A stretch of DNA of 64,000 nucleotides from Plenodomus lindquistii (GCA_025504975.1 JANUWI010000013.1:558001-622000), one strand, 5' to 3'. Numbered from the stretch's first letter, positions 33,103-45,236 are shown. The notes: a model not told the origin generated them from the letters alone. Numbers and translations are program-made.

Positions 33103-35261
33103 ATGCGCCTTGACGACGACGCCTCGGAAACCCCGCAATCACCCACACACCACTTTGCCAACGGAAACTCACGGCCGTCAGGGCCCAGGTCCCCCCTGGG
33201 CACGTCTTCGAATGGCGCATCACACAGCAGAGGCGAAAGCAACGGGTCGCATACAAATGGGGGTCCGGTAGCGAATGGCCGCATGGTGCCCTCGACCTTT
33301 TTCGGCCACGACAGGGAAGAAGTCACGCGCATACTCATCCAAAGCCTCACGGATCTGGGCTACCACAGCGCAGCGGGAGCACTGTGCAAGGAAAGTGGCT
33401 GTCAGCTCGAGGGCCCGACGGTCGCCACGTTTCGGGATGCCGTACTGAAAGGCGACTGGCAAGTCGCTGAAGAGCTGTTGTTTGGCACAGAAACATATGA
33501 CAATGGGGGCGGCATCGGTCTGGACTCGTCGTATGGCAAGTCGTGGGGCAAGGCGCGGTCACGGCCCGGCTCGCAGCTTATGGGCGGGTTGACGCTGGCT
33601 GAAGGGGCGAATCGCAATGACATGCTGTTTTGGATGAAGCAACAGAAGTATCTGGAGCTGTTGGAGCAGAGAGATTTGAGCAAGGCGCTTGTGGTGATGA
33701 GGCAGGAGATTACTCCGCTGCATCAAGACACCAACAGGTTACATTCGCTATCGAGGTGGGTTTGCGCGGGTTGTTTCTGGCAATCTTCTCCAAATGCTAA
33801 CGAGACCAGTCTCATCATGTGTTCGTCTGCTGAAGACGTGAGACAACAGGCACAGTGGGATGGTGCTCAGGGCGAGTCGCGGATGCATTTGCTCTCTGAA
33901 CTTTCAAGTGAGTATGTATCTGGAGCACAGAAGAATTATACTAAGAGAGGTCAGAATCAATATCGCCGAGCGTTATGATCCCAGAACATCGATTAGCAGT
34001 CCTCCTTGACGAAGTCAAGGAAAGCTGGGTCGAAAACTGTCAATATCACAACACGGCGGCATCCCCGTCGCTGTATCTAGACCACAACTGCGAGAGAGAC
34101 GACTTCCCTACAAAGGCTGTCCTTGATCTCAAACATCACACAGACGAAGTCTGGTTTCTGCAGTATTCGAATGACGGCTCTATGCTCGCATCAACAAGTA
34201 AGGACACGACGATCATCATCTACGAGACAACGACGTACAAGGTCATACATCGGCTCGATCAACACGACAAATCAGGAGTTACACATCTTGCATGGAGCCC
34301 AGACGACAGACGAATCATAACATGCTGTTCGCAACCCGAAAACGCAGCGCGAATATGGGACATCAAGGTGCGTATTTCCATCACAGAACTGAGCTCTACT
34401 AACCCTCATAGACCGGCACATGCATCCAACACTTCAACCAATTCACCTACCCCTGCACAACCGCTGCCTGGTCTCCTACGGGCAAATCCGTCATCATCGG
34501 CTCTCAGGACGACAAACTCGGCTGCGGCATTTGGGACCTCGACGGCTCACTAGTCCACAACTTCACCCCTTCCCCCCTCGGTAAACTGCGCGCCAACGAC
34601 CTAGCCATCTCCCCCAACGGCGAGCGCCTCGTGGTTGTAGCGGAAAGCAGCATCGTCGTGTTCGACTTCAACACGTATGAGAAATTGTGCGAGTGGCAGG
34701 TCGACGACGTGAAATTGACAAGTGTGAAGATTAGCCAGGATTCGCGACACATGCTGGTTAGTATGGATCAAGATCGGATTCGACTCATGGAGATTGAGAG
34801 CGGAGAGGTGATTCAGCGATTTGAAGGGCATGCTCAGCGTCAATTCATTATCCGAAGTGCGTTTGGTGGTGCGGACGAGAATTTCGTGGTTAGTGGGTGT
34901 GAAGGTTTGTTTTTTGTTCCGTTTCGTTGTTATCCCCCCCCCCCCCCCCTTCCCACCTTTTTTCCCAGTCCTGTTCCGCGCGCGCGTTTTCTGCCTGTTT
35001 TTTTCTTCTTCTTGAAAGTGTGCATGCAGTTTTACTAACATGTACCAAATAGATTCGAGAATCTACATATGGCGCTCCAACGGACTGCTGATTGAGGCTC
35101 TCGATGCGCATCCTGGTTGCGTCAATAGCGTCGCTTGGCATCCTACTGATCCTTCTACGTTCGCGTCGGCGGGGGATGATGCGAGGGTTAAGATTTGGAA
35201 ACCGGCTAGTGCGCCGCCGTTTCCGGTGGGGAGTGGGGGGAGTAATGGGTATGTGATGTAG
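33103..35261 (+). CDS. gid7: WD40 protein of the GID/CTLH ubiquitin ligase (Gid7/WDR26)
   Basis: Five exons, 33103-33755, 33810-33907, 33955-34367, 34412-34904 and 35053-35261, encode 621 residues from the first ATG in frame. A Ser/Asn-rich leader is followed by LisH ('REEVTRILIQSLTDLGYHSA') and CTLH ('FRDAVLKGDWQVAEELL', 'FWMKQQKYLELLEQRDLSKA') motifs. The signature 'ELSKSISPSVMIPEHRL' is rebuilt across two introns. WD40 repeats fill the rest: 'HTDEVWFLQYSNDGSMLAST', 'HLAWSPDDRRIITC', 'GCVNSVAWHPTDPSTFASAG'. In yeast Gid7 and human WDR26 this protein shapes the oligomeric CTLH E3 that marks metabolic enzymes for degradation. Intron 4 (148 nt) has a 16-C tract at 34934-34949. The true N-terminus may lie further upstream, since the frame is open without ATG back to about 32731. 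Confidence 0.9.
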
Positions 35262-36505
35262 GTTGTTATGGGATGGGGATGGGGTGAGTTGCGAGGAGCG
35301 AGGAGCGAGGGGGGGGGATGAACGAGAACGACGGATGTCTGGTACAGGTGCAAGTGCATTTTTGGGCGTTGGACTTGGACATGTTGCGTGTTGTGCTTGT
35401 GGGTTTGTGTTGGGGGGGATGTGTATGAATGGGTTGATGCGAGAAAGGGAATATGCATGACTATCTTGTCCATCTATCTATCTACCAGTATTTGTGTTCT
35501 GCAAAGACAAGGCGTATGTGTTGTTTATTTCTTTCTGTGTTTTATCTTTTCTTTCCCAGCATGGCAAGGCAAGTCGCTGTAAGAGAATAAGACTCGCTCA
35601 TATATCACATATCCCCTATTCATGCTCTACTTCCTGCAGCACTTTTTACTTTTCACCTTTCTTTCGCAGATGAGCCAGCCAGCCTTGTCGGTAGGTTATT
35701 TTGTGGTACCGGTAGCGTGTTGGTTGGTTTGGTTCTAAATGAAGATGCAGGTTCGTAGTGCGTGGGATGGATATCTTGTCTTACTAGACTGTACTCTTCT
35801 CTACTCTACTCTGTTCATTTGTGTGTACCTTTCTCACCCTCCATTCTATGTTTCTCAAGTACAGCACAACTGATAGTAGTCTGCACGAGGGAAATAAAAG
35901 TACGTTCGTGACCTGGGAGCGCGATGAGGCGAACGAATAGAAGTGAAAGGGAAATGGCGATTTAGCGGTGGTGCTGGGAGGGTTGACTGTAGTAGGTAGT
36001 GTATTTAGCGGTGGACATGTAAGAATGTGGGTGAGTGGTGAGGGATAGAGCAGGCTGAGTTGTACTTGCCTTGGATTTCGTAGCAAAAGTTGCTCGCTGA
36101 GGTGTACTTGCCTACACGGCGTGCACGTGGTGATTAGCTCAGCCTCGGGCTCGCGACTTCCTGGTTAAACGCATGACGTCTGTGTGGTGTGATGCCTAAC
36201 AACCAACGCACTTTCTCGCATCGCCTTCTGTCCTCTTCTTCGCGTTTCACGACCTTCTCACACTCGTTCTTCTTTAGACAGCGATATGGTCGCATGAGCA
36301 CACAGACGCGAAAGAGCTTGGACAGCGGGGGTGTGGTGTGGTGTGCTGATTGGGCAGGCGTGCATGTGTGGCTGAGATGACTGCAGTGGTGTATAAGGCA
36401 GCGACGTTCAGCCTTTCTTGATCTTTTCGTGGTCCTCAGCCTTCTCGATTTCTCTTTCACTTATCCATTCCTGCAATCTTTGGCTCATCCACGATTCGCG
36501 GCAGG
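35262..36505. other. Intergenic
   Basis: 1.2 kb of 3' flank and the HET-gene promoter. G-rich low-complexity sequence with GAGGAGC units lies near 35290-35320. No gene recognised. Confidence 0.45.
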
Positions 36506-38649
36506 ATGACGAGTTCGACCGACACGGCGCTTTCCCGCTTGCGACAACCGGAAGACGAGCCTATTGAAGCGGAAAACAGTGTAAAAGACCGGTTTGGATT
36601 CCCGATTCATACGTGCTCTTATTGTCAGCGGGCTTTTGAGGCGACATGGAGGAGGAGTATCAAGAACGAGGAACTCGTGCATTCACCGAAGGAGGACTCG
36701 GTGCTACGGATTGAGCTTGGTCCTCTTCATGAGGTGGAACAGGCTGTTAAAAGTAACTGCCAATTTTATCAGTGTTTAATTAGAGAGGGGTATCCACCAA
36801 TCAAGCATCCATACCATGACAGTCCGCATTTGAGACTGGAAATTCATAATAGCATGGATTACGAGGGGGCAGCTTTCACGAGCTATAGTTATACTGGGCA
36901 GCCCAGCGCCAATGTTTTCTCTTGCTACGCCGACGGTCAGTGTAAGCTTCTGGAGTTGGGTTCTCATCACTTGTATTGACTTCAACCAGAATCATCAAGA
37001 CTTGGACCACACTTGCATCTCAAAGCCTGTCCGGACTTGGATCCAATGTCGAAGGATAACGTCTACTTTATGTGCACAACGTTGGACGATACGCTTCGCT
37101 TGAGAATGAAGCCACCAAGGACGCTACCGCCCAAAAGATTGCTCTGGCTTCATCCGTCACAGGAATATGTACAACTTTTCGAAACATCGGCCGAGTACAT
37201 GTACAGGTACGCTACGCTTAGTTACTGCTGGGGAGGGGACCAGAGAGTCGTCACGAAGACTGAGACTATCAAGTCACATCAAAACGGTATCCTTGTCGTT
37301 ACCCTTCCACGAACCATCCGAGATGCTGTGCGGGTGACAGTGGTGCTAGGTTTGGAATACCTTTGGGTCGACGCATTATGTGAGCTCCTCTCGCAGCCCC
37401 TGTGTAACACAATAGTCAGTTGACGTTGACCGGGGTGTCAGGTATCGTTCAGAACGATGAGAACGACGTCGCTCATGAGATTGCCCGTCAGGCAGACATC
37501 TACCGGACGAGTACATTGACCCTTTTGGCTGGTAATGCCGTGAACGCGGACAGCGGGTTCCTACAAGGTCAATCCAGAGTCAAAAGACACCGAATAACAG
37601 TGAAACTACCGGGGACAGAGGATGTTATGTCAACTCTCATTCTAGATCTTCGTGACGATATCAAAGTGAACCCAGTGGCACAGCGCGGCTGGATTCTTCA
37701 AGAATGCAAGTCAACTCATCCCTGCAAGCGACGCACAAGACACTAACAGATTGCAGTCTTACTTTCTCCGTATGTGCTTCACTTTAGTCCCGATCAGGTT
37801 ATGATATACTGTCATGGTCGTCTGCATTATAGGAGAGGCGATCGACGATGGGACCTTACCACTACTCTCCTTCGACGCGATTGGACCGCCGGAATCAAAG
37901 TCGCGACAAATGCTGGATACCGAGATTGGAATTTTCTCGTCAAATGTTACAGCACAATGCATCTCTCCAAGTCTTCCGACAAACTGCCCGCCATCTCCGC
38001 CGCCGCGGAGGCGCTTGGTGGTTGCTTCCTTGACACCTCTTGGTTGCACAAGAGCTACAAGGCCGGACTTTGGAAGGAGCATTTCCCAAGTAACCTACTC
38101 TGGGAACGAGCACTGGGGTCAAATCCCATGTCCAGGCCAGCGTATCGGGCGCCTTCGTGGTCTTGGGCATCAATTGAGGGTCCTGTAGATTGGATGCAAT
38201 CCGACGAAGGCTGCGAACATCTGGTCGAGATCCTCAGCTGCACGACGGAACTTGCATACTCATTCGCTCCATTTGGGGAGGTATCGAACGGGCAACTTTG
38301 CGTGCGAGGCCCGTCACGATCAGTGTCGTCATATAAAACTTTTTCTCTGGGAGGCGACAGACGTTTGAATATGCATGATGCTGAGCATAAAATTCGCTTA
38401 TCCTGCAGGCTTGACGCCATGGAGCCCGACCTAGAAGTCGAAACCTTCAAAAGCGGCGTTTCAGACCTTTCCCTTCTGTCCGTACTCCGCAAAGATTGCA
38501 GCTGTTACACGGACATCTATGGTCTTGTTCTTTCCCGAAGACGTAACGAATCCACGTTTCGACGTGTGGGTGTGTGGGGACATTGTCTACACGGAGCGTC
38601 TTTATCATGGATCGCGGCTTTCGAGACAACCGAAATCACTATTATGTAG
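36506..38649 (+). CDS. HET-domain protein (heterokaryon incompatibility family)
   Basis: Four exons, 36506-36935, 36990-37379, 37442-37705 and 37757-38649, encode 658 residues. The HET domain begins near residue 217 with 'YATLSYCWGG' and continues with 'LPRTIRDAVRVTVVLGLEYL', 'WVDALCIVQNDEND' (rebuilt across intron 2), 'HEIARQADIYRTSTLTLLAG' and 'AQRGWILQEFLLSPYVLHF' (rebuilt across intron 3). The C-terminal part has 'YRAPSWSWASIEGPV', the usual conclusion of this family. HET proteins can trigger cell death when incompatible strains fuse, but most family members are unassigned and numerous per genome. Intron 3 (37706-37756) only fits as a GC-AG intron with donor GCAAGT and branch CTAAC. Residues 1-140 contain a C-x2-C pair (CSYCQ) but no domain that I recognise. 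Confidence 0.85.
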
Positions 38650-39034
38650 TGCAGATACACCGTCAGGTCCGTCACGAATCCACAAATTTCGCATTGCAAA
38701 CACTCTCGCTGACCTTTGAGCGCTACAGTCTTCCCATATTGGTTCTGAGATGTAAAGAGCCTTTGACGAGGATTCATCCAATTCCTCCGAATGCCTACAT
38801 CAATTTCCTGCAGAACCCTCCAGATATTCAATTTCTACATCATGTACTTGGCGAAAGGACGAGGTTGCAAAACAAGACTACGTGTTTGGGAGAAGATAAT
38901 AACAGTCTAGGACACTACTTTTAGTCACCCTTTCCGTCATCTCAACGACACACAACCCACAGTCCTACAAGCCGGTCTCTACATGAGTACCCAGCCCGAT
39001 ATATATATACACGCTAACTCACAAGTCGACCACT
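38650..39034. other. Short intergenic region between convergent genes
   Basis: 385 bp; contains TATATATATA near 39000-39010, within the 3' flanks of both genes. Nothing else seen. Confidence 0.4.
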
Positions 39035-40261
39035 CTACATACCCACCTCCCACGCTCTGACAACCCCCTCCTTCTCCACCCTAAACCTCGCCCACACCGC
39101 ACTCACCCCCTCTCCCTCTCCCTCCGCATCCTCCCTCCTCCTTTCCCACATCCATCTCACGCCCTCTCCCTCCTCCCCCTTATCTAACCTCCTCGCCACC
39201 CTCTCCGCCCCCACCCAAACAACCCGCAGCGCCTTGCACACCCTCATCGCCCCGCGCACAACCTCATTCTCCGCGCCAACCCGCGCCCTCTCATCCCCCT
39301 CCCATAACTTTATCCTCTCTTCTTTCGTCCTACACTCCTGCACCCTTCTTTTCCAAACACTGCGATACCCAACGTCGAGTTTATGAATGCGGTTGAGATG
39401 CAGAGTGTGTAGATGAGGGAGATGGGATAGGGTGGTGAGGATACTGTGGATGGGCGCGCGGTAGGTGTGCAGGGGTGTTGTCATGCTTAGCGTTCGCAGA
39501 TGCGGGAAGGTCGAGACGAGGAAATTGAGTTCGGGGGTGGACCATGTTAGGGTTGGGGAGAGGGATTGGAGGGTTGTGGTTGGTAAGCTTAAGGTTTGAG
39601 TGCAGGGCGGGAATACAGGGCGGGAGGGCAGGAGGAGGTCGGGTAGCGGAATGTACGGCTCGATGGTGCAGGAAGATGCGTCTCTTATTACTAGGGTACG
39701 CAGGTTTGGGCAGTGGCGGACGAGGAACGAGGCGCTGGGTGTGAGGTGGAGGTGTTCCACGTTCGGTAACATGAATAGCGATGGATCATTGTCTTCTGCA
39801 GCAGTGCTAAATGCAGACTCGAAGAGATCCAGACTCCGTCCCAACATGCTGATTTCCAGCGTTTTCAAATTCGGCAGGCCGTGGATAAAAGTGAAGATGT
39901 CGATGGCATCGCGGGCGGAGACGTAGAGGCCGCTGCACCACCACCAGAGACTGCCGAACATGTCGAGTTTGAGCGTGTGGGCATGGGTGAGGGGGAGTGG
40001 AGGGAGGGTTTTGCATAGATGGGATAAGGGTGATGAGATGTGGAGGGTTTTGAAGAGGTGGGGGCGGAGGATGAGGGAGAGGCGGTGGTTGACGAGAGAG
40101 AGGGTCTTGAGGGGGTTGGAGAGGGTGTGGGAGAGGTGGGAGCAGATTATTAAGAGAACGTCGTCGCAGAGGTCGGCGAGGGTCGTTGTATGCTTTTTGG
40201 GTGGGTGGTGGGCTGGGGTGAGGACGCTGTCGACGCGGTTTAGGGAGGATGGAGATGCCAT
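39035..40261 (-). CDS. F-box-like protein with leucine-rich C-terminal part
   Basis: Intronless, 408 residues from the ATG at 40261. An F-box-like start spans roughly residues 26-75: 'TLADLCDDVLLIICSHL', 'LKTLSLVNHRLSLILRPHLF'. Later segments repeat a leucine-rich pattern, such as 'LPNLKTLEISMLGRSL', 'LPNVEHLHLTP', 'CPNLRTLVIRD', 'FPHLRTLSMTTPL' and 'LPHLHTLHLNRIHKL', at irregular spacing. Such proteins usually bring targets to SCF ubiquitin ligases. The last 120 residues are charged (KRRVQECRTKEERIKLWEGD). The coding strand is very CT-rich and the window strand G-rich, which produces long open frames on the other strand that I discount. No specific orthologue recognised. Confidence 0.72.
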   Translation of the reverse strand: MASPSSLNRVDSVLTPAHHPPKKHTTTLADLCDDVLLIICSHLSHTLSNPLKTLSLVNHRLSLILRPHLFKTLHISSPLSHLCKTLPPLPLTHAHTLKLDMFGSLWWWCSGLYVSARDAIDIFTFIHGLPNLKTLEISMLGRSLDLFESAFSTAAEDNDPSLFMLPNVEHLHLTPSASFLVRHCPNLRTLVIRDASSCTIEPYIPLPDLLLPSRPVFPPCTQTLSLPTTTLQSLSPTLTWSTPELNFLVSTFPHLRTLSMTTPLHTYRAPIHSILTTLSHLPHLHTLHLNRIHKLDVGYRSVWKRRVQECRTKEERIKLWEGDERARVGAENEVVRGAMRVCKALRVVWVGAERVARRLDKGEEGEGVRWMWERRREDAEGEGEGVSAVWARFRVEKEGVVRAWEVGM

Positions 40262-40661
40262 GGTGGGTGTGGCATGGATTGGTAGTTGTGAGAGGTGGTT
40301 GTTGTTATTTGAAGGTAGTGGAGATAAGCATGGTGTTTGATAACGTCAATGAATGCCTGGGTTAGTGAGCTGTAGCTCCCGAAGCTACGGCTACCCCACA
40401 CCTAGCGAACGACCGATGCCGAATGTAGATAACATATTACCTAAACGAGTCATCTCAAAAAACCGTGTGAAAGAATGTCGTTGCAAAAGGTTACTTTTTG
40501 TATTCGTAAGTCATATATCATATCTCATAAGTCATGTTCGGCGATGCACGCAGTCTTACCGTATCGAACAAATCGTTCGACCAACGCTCAACATTCCGCC
40601 CAGCTGTTACATGTGGGTATCGCATTCCAAAGAAAGCAGTAAACCGAGCGATTGCATTCAC
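40262..40661. other. Intergenic
   Basis: 400 bp between tandem minus-strand genes; nothing recognised. Confidence 0.4.
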
Positions 40662-42122
40662 TCATGCCACACTCACTGCGGCTTTACCATTTCCCAGATC
40701 CTGATTCGAAATGAGCATCTCTCGCAATCGCGTCTCCGCCTTTGTCAAGTCTTGATGACCTCCTTCACTGAGATTTGACGGGCGAGGCCATGGCAGCCAC
40801 GACGAGATAGTAGACAAGGTTTTAGAGCGCATTCTCGACATTGGAAGACTGACAGCAGACGGACCCCTTGGATGTGTGAAGTTTCTCTGTGGCCCCACTG
40901 TTCGGGGTCGGCTGACTTGGGCGGCACTAAGGGCTGACGTTGTGTCGAGACTAAGCTGCTTGGAGGGTGCAGGCGATGCAACAAGTGTGATGGCTGGCTG
41001 AGAGGAGGACGATGCCGAAGCGTTGACAGCCCACGCAGGCCCTTGCCTGGCATTTGCACCAGTCCGTGTTGAGCTGCCAGCCTGAAGATCGCGGAAAGTA
41101 TCGCCGTCAAGCGCCTTTCTCTTCCCACTGCTTCCACTGATGACGCTCTTCAGACTGCCATAGGCCGACTGACTCCTCTTCTTGCCACTGACACTTCTGC
41201 TCTCTTGCGCCAATCTCTCACTTGAGCTACTGGCTTCAGGGACGGCCATCAGTGTGTTGTCTGCGGCAGTCCAGCCCTGGCTGACTCTGTTCAAGCGTCC
41301 TCGGCCAGCAAGAGCTCCTGTACTCGCAGCCCAGCCAGGTCCTCCGCTGGTGATTTCGCCTTGTGGAGGGAGATGTGCATCGTACTCGTCGGCCATGCTC
41401 AGTCTGCTCCGGGCGCAAATCTCGGCAATAGCGTCGATTGCATCCCTAATCTCCGGATCCACGGCACGCAGGATGGCGGAGAAGGAGAAGTCGTCGGCCG
41501 ACGGCAGTTGCTCGCTCCTGCCTGCCAGGCCTGCTGACAAGGCAGAGATGTTGTTTTGGCCATTCATGGCGAGAGACCGGGGAGTGCTGAAGCCTGAGCC
41601 TGGACGCGAGGCGTGACGCGAGCCAGAGTAGGTGCGGACGACGACAGGCTGGCTGGTTACAGTGGTCCTGCTCGAGGCTGACTTGGCCGACTTGCTTTTC
41701 GAGGGCGACGAGTGGAAGGCAGGCGCATTGAGGGCACGCAGGGCGGCCGACTGGGTGGGGGGCAGCGTGTTGGTGAGGGTGGTCGTGGCACTCGGGACCG
41801 AGCCTGTGCTTGCAGTTAGGTCAAGAGGCCCTCCTTGTGCGTCCAAGGAAGGCGCGTGGGTGAAGATGGCAGGCACCGTGTCGTCGGACAGGACGGGCTG
41901 GGCCTTGGGCGCCGCCGCGTGGTTGTCGCCCCAGAGACTTGAAAAGCCGCCTAGAGGGCGCGATTGCCTGGTCGCCGTGGCAGGCGTCGGCGTCACTGTT
42001 GCGCGCTGCTGGCCGTCGAGGCTGGGGCGAGGGGCAGAGGCGGCGGCGGGCGGCGGCGGGGGGCAAGAGGGCGTCTGCGACGGGTCGCTAGGACCACTTG
42101 GAAGCGTGGCAGAGTCTAGCAT
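40662..42122 (-). CDS. Hypothetical Ser/Ala/Pro-rich protein
   Basis: Single-exon frame of 486 residues from the ATG at 42122 (MLDSATLPSG), the first ATG in a frame open to 42269. The sequence is mostly low complexity and predicted to be disordered, with a proline run (PPPPPAAA) near residue 25. One stretch looks ordered and is likely the conserved part: 'FSFSAILRAVDPEIRDAIDA' followed by 'IAEICARSRLSMADEYDAHL', probably two amphipathic helices. Basic-serine patches (KSKSAKSASSR, SGKKRSQSAYGS) could be phosphorylation or nuclear signals. The end is also non-repetitive (AETRLREMLISNQDLGNGKA). I cannot assign a function. No membrane segment or signal peptide. Confidence 0.65.
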   Translation of the reverse strand: MLDSATLPSGPSDPSQTPSCPPPPPAAASAPRPSLDGQQRATVTPTPATATRQSRPLGGFSSLWGDNHAAAPKAQPVLSDDTVPAIFTHAPSLDAQGGPLDLTASTGSVPSATTTLTNTLPPTQSAALRALNAPAFHSSPSKSKSAKSASSRTTVTSQPVVVRTYSGSRHASRPGSGFSTPRSLAMNGQNNISALSAGLAGRSEQLPSADDFSFSAILRAVDPEIRDAIDAIAEICARSRLSMADEYDAHLPPQGEITSGGPGWAASTGALAGRGRLNRVSQGWTAADNTLMAVPEASSSSERLAQESRSVSGKKRSQSAYGSLKSVISGSSGKRKALDGDTFRDLQAGSSTRTGANARQGPAWAVNASASSSSQPAITLVASPAPSKQLSLDTTSALSAAQVSRPRTVGPQRNFTHPRGPSAVSLPMSRMRSKTLSTISSWLPWPRPSNLSEGGHQDLTKAETRLREMLISNQDLGNGKAAVSVA

Positions 42123-42578
42123 TGTGGGTTTTGCTTTGCGGGAGCTGCAGGTCAGTGCATGGCCGCTATCCGACGCAGTCTGAGTTGTTGGACGGGGGCT
42201 GCCGTGATCGAGAAAGATGCGTTGGCCAGCGCGGAACTCGACTTGGCGCCGTCCCTTGTCCCACCGCACAGCGCCCCCTCGCCATTGGCCAATCGGTGCA
42301 CTGCCAGCCCCACCTACTCAGTACTCAACCCATCAACCCATCAACCCACCACGTCCTCCAACATCTCCATCTAATGAGCCGACCATCTCCTCGTTGCTTG
42401 CCACGTCCACGTGTGACGTGATGATTCTCTTCAAGCACATCCGCTTCCCATGCACTTGCTTCCACAGACCTCTATACTATGTGCCAGTAACCGTCACTCT
42501 CGTCACTGTGACAACTGCACTCCTGGTGACACAAGTTGCGTGTACATCTCTGACACATATCCCACGCCATTACTGCCA
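42123..42578. other. Intergenic between two minus-strand genes
   Basis: 456 bp that includes a small CCATCAACC direct repeat near 42325-42350. No gene supported. Confidence 0.4.
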
Positions 42579-44357
42579 TCAGAACAACATTCCATCCTCC
42601 GTGGCTTGCACCTGCGTGTCCCCTGCCTGTTCACAGGCTTGAGTGAGCTCGCGCTGTATCCATGACACAAGACCTCCCGGCAATTCGTCCAATATTTGCA
42701 TCTCCGCCTTGATATTGAGCATCAGCATCGATTGCAGCTCTTGCCTCCATTCCTGCTCTGGTCCATGCTCTGCGCACAAGTCCCATTCCAACATCCTCGT
42801 TGCTTTGGCTCGGTCTCGCCCTGTCAATTTCATGAGACCCTGCAGTCGTGGCATCGCACTTGTATCAGTGCCACTCTCGCCTACCGGAGTTCGGCTCATG
42901 TGGTGACCCTTGAGACCAAGCCAGCGGATATGGGACAAGCTCAATGCCGGTGTGTCACTCGATGTCATGTCTTCGTGAGCAAGGCGGTACGAGCCATATT
43001 TGTACGTCGACATAATGGCAATTCCGTCAGGATCGTAGTCCATCAATGTGAAAACGGGCGTGCAAGGCTCTTGATCAACCATGGAACGCAGGAACCTTCT
43101 CGAGGCTATGTCAGGATATCCTTTGGCCTGACATATGAGAACAAGACCGATCAGACAAACAACAGACTTACTGTGAGTGCCACGCCATGTGCCTTCATCG
43201 TCCCCCAGTGGGGCGAGCTCAGCAGAGCTCGAAAAGTTGCCTGTGCATCTTCTTGAGCATACATCACACGACAGGTATATGTACGTACCTCCTTCTCGAT
43301 GACCAGGATCCAGCGGACCGAGTTTAGGGTTAGCGTATCACCCTCCCCAACAGTTGGGACCAACATGCCCTAGAGGCTCGGTTAGGAGTCGAACGTGAAT
43401 ACAGAGCAATGTGTCGTACCTCTAGCTCGTTGATAGCGTGTACTCTGTGGCCAGGGGCTCGCAATATAGTGAAGTTACCGGCTACCAAGCCTTTCGCCGC
43501 AGCGGTCTGGCAAGGTCAGTGTTATGAGTGCATCGAAGCACGACCAGTCGTACCACGTTCAATTGGGATCTGGTAACACCAAAAGTACATGCCAGGTCAT
43601 CGACGTAGCGATCTACCACGGTCTGCTTGCGAAACAAGTCCGGATGACGATAATATATGTCGCTGAAGCATTCAGCCGCCATTCAAAAATCAGAATTTTG
43701 AACACAACTTACCGCTTAGTCATAATCGTGTTTTCGAGGAGACAACTGTAGACAATCTCCAATATGCGTAGTAGGACGGCTAAAAAGGTCAGTAGGCTCC
43801 GAGGCAGAGTGCTGGGAGTCACAACTGAAGTTCCATGCCTCTTGTGCACTTGCTCCAGGGAAGCTGATGTTGCGCACTTTGGGCTCGGGCAACGCTGTCT
43901 TCCCTTCTTGAATCTTGACATGCCGTCGTGAGTGAGCCGAGCGTGACTTCAATGTGATAGTCATTAGTCGTCCATCACCAACAAGACTCTCTAACAGCTG
44001 TTCCAGCACAGCTTCGATGCGAGTGATGACATAGAGCCTGCTGCATTGTTAGTCGCAACTCACGTTCTCGTAGTCTGCATGTTACCTGTCGCGCAAAAGT
44101 GACTGTTCTGGGCCGCTGATGGCATTTGCGGTTTGCGCGTGCAGTCGATCATCGTCAGCATCATCGTTGGAGCTGTATGGAGTGTCGGCAATTATATCTT
44201 CCGTTAACGACGGTGAGCCCTGCACATCCCATAGGGTCAGCTCATCGTCGAGATCACCGAAGAGAATCTCCCCTTCAGACTCGTCGCTGAAAGTGTCGTA
44301 GAAAGACTCCTGTGAGCTTGGACCCTCAAACAAATTGTCATCGAAGAGGCTCTCCAT
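42579..44357 (-). CDS. spo11: Meiotic double-strand-break protein Spo11 (Top6A-like)
   Basis: Eight exons on the minus strand: 44086-44357, 43826-44037, 43713-43779, 43554-43662, 43420-43506, 43289-43369, 43172-43240 and 42579-43127. They encode 481 residues and all seven introns are 44-50 nt. After an acidic N-terminus the winged-helix part holds the catalytic tyrosine in 'TKRDIYYRHPDLF' (Tyr 187 or 188). The TOPRIM domain has the metal-binding Glu in 'WILVIEKEATF' and the DxD motif in 'LMDYDPDGIAIMSTYKYGS'. Other family matches are 'VDRYVDDLACTFGVTRSQLN' and 'TAAAKGLVAGNFTI'. Spo11 acts in the nucleus in meiosis to make the breaks that start recombination. An intact frame with all catalytic residues suggests a functional meiotic gene, hence a sexual cycle. 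It diverges from the CAF-1 gene. Confidence 0.93.
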
Positions 44358-45236
44358 CGTATGAAGAGCAAGCTGTGAGTGACGGTGAGAGGGAAACTAA
44401 AAGTGGTGGACCGCCTGAAGAGGTGAGAGGACGAAAGTGAAGTTTGGGTGGAGGAGCTAGTGCGTTGAAGAGGAAGGAGCGACCTTTGGGGCACTGGGAG
44501 TAGTGCGATCACACCACGCTTTTCTTCAGGACACAGGTCCAGACTACTAAGAAACCAGCTTCTAGGTCGTGCGTCAGTATAGATAGCCTGATCTACAGTC
44601 CCTAAACTTTCTTTGTGACTTTAATGTTGACTGCGTGGCACGAGACGAAGGTAAACAACGAGAGATCGACACGCATCCTTTGCCTACGCAACAACACTTT
44701 ACCGCCAGGCGTTGCAACACGCCGCCTGCCAACAGAAACTATTTGGCGTTCAGCAATCTGGTCACGATTGCCGGATATCATGAAGTAGCAGGGAGAGAGC
44801 TACATTGGGTGCAGCTTGGAGGTGGTGGAGGAGCCAACGGTGCTTGGTCAACATTTTTGTCGACCACCCTGTCAATTGATGCTCGGGATTTGAACAGGAG
44901 CAAATGCTAAAAGATCTTTGAGAATTGATCCTCGATGATTTCAAGCTGGATGGAAGATGATGGGGGCTGCCCATGAGGGTGGTAGGTGCGGGCCACGCCT
45001 TCCCCGCTTAGGAAATCAGCCTACGATTCCGATAACAGTGCGCGCAATCGCGTTTCCAGACGCGTCGCGACTTCCCCAGAACGCGCCTCCTCCATCATCC
45101 ACTTCCGCTACCACAAACACGCGCGCCATCCGACCCTATCACGACCCCGCCATCGCAAACCAAAGCCAGATTCAGTCTTGATTCGGAGCTCGTTTTCGGC
45201 GGTGACAACACTGGCTGAAGCCAACAAGACAAAGCC
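44358..45236. other. Divergent intergenic region between spo11 and CAF-1 gene
   Basis: 879 bp between two start codons. No coding sequence is supported; both promoters must lie here. Confidence 0.45.

Noticed and set aside
41632..42183. 183-codon plus-strand frame
   Set aside because: Antisense shadow of the Ser-rich hypothetical gene; high GC keeps it open.
42325..42350. CCATCAACC tandem
   Set aside because: Only two to three units; too short to call more than a chance microrepeat.
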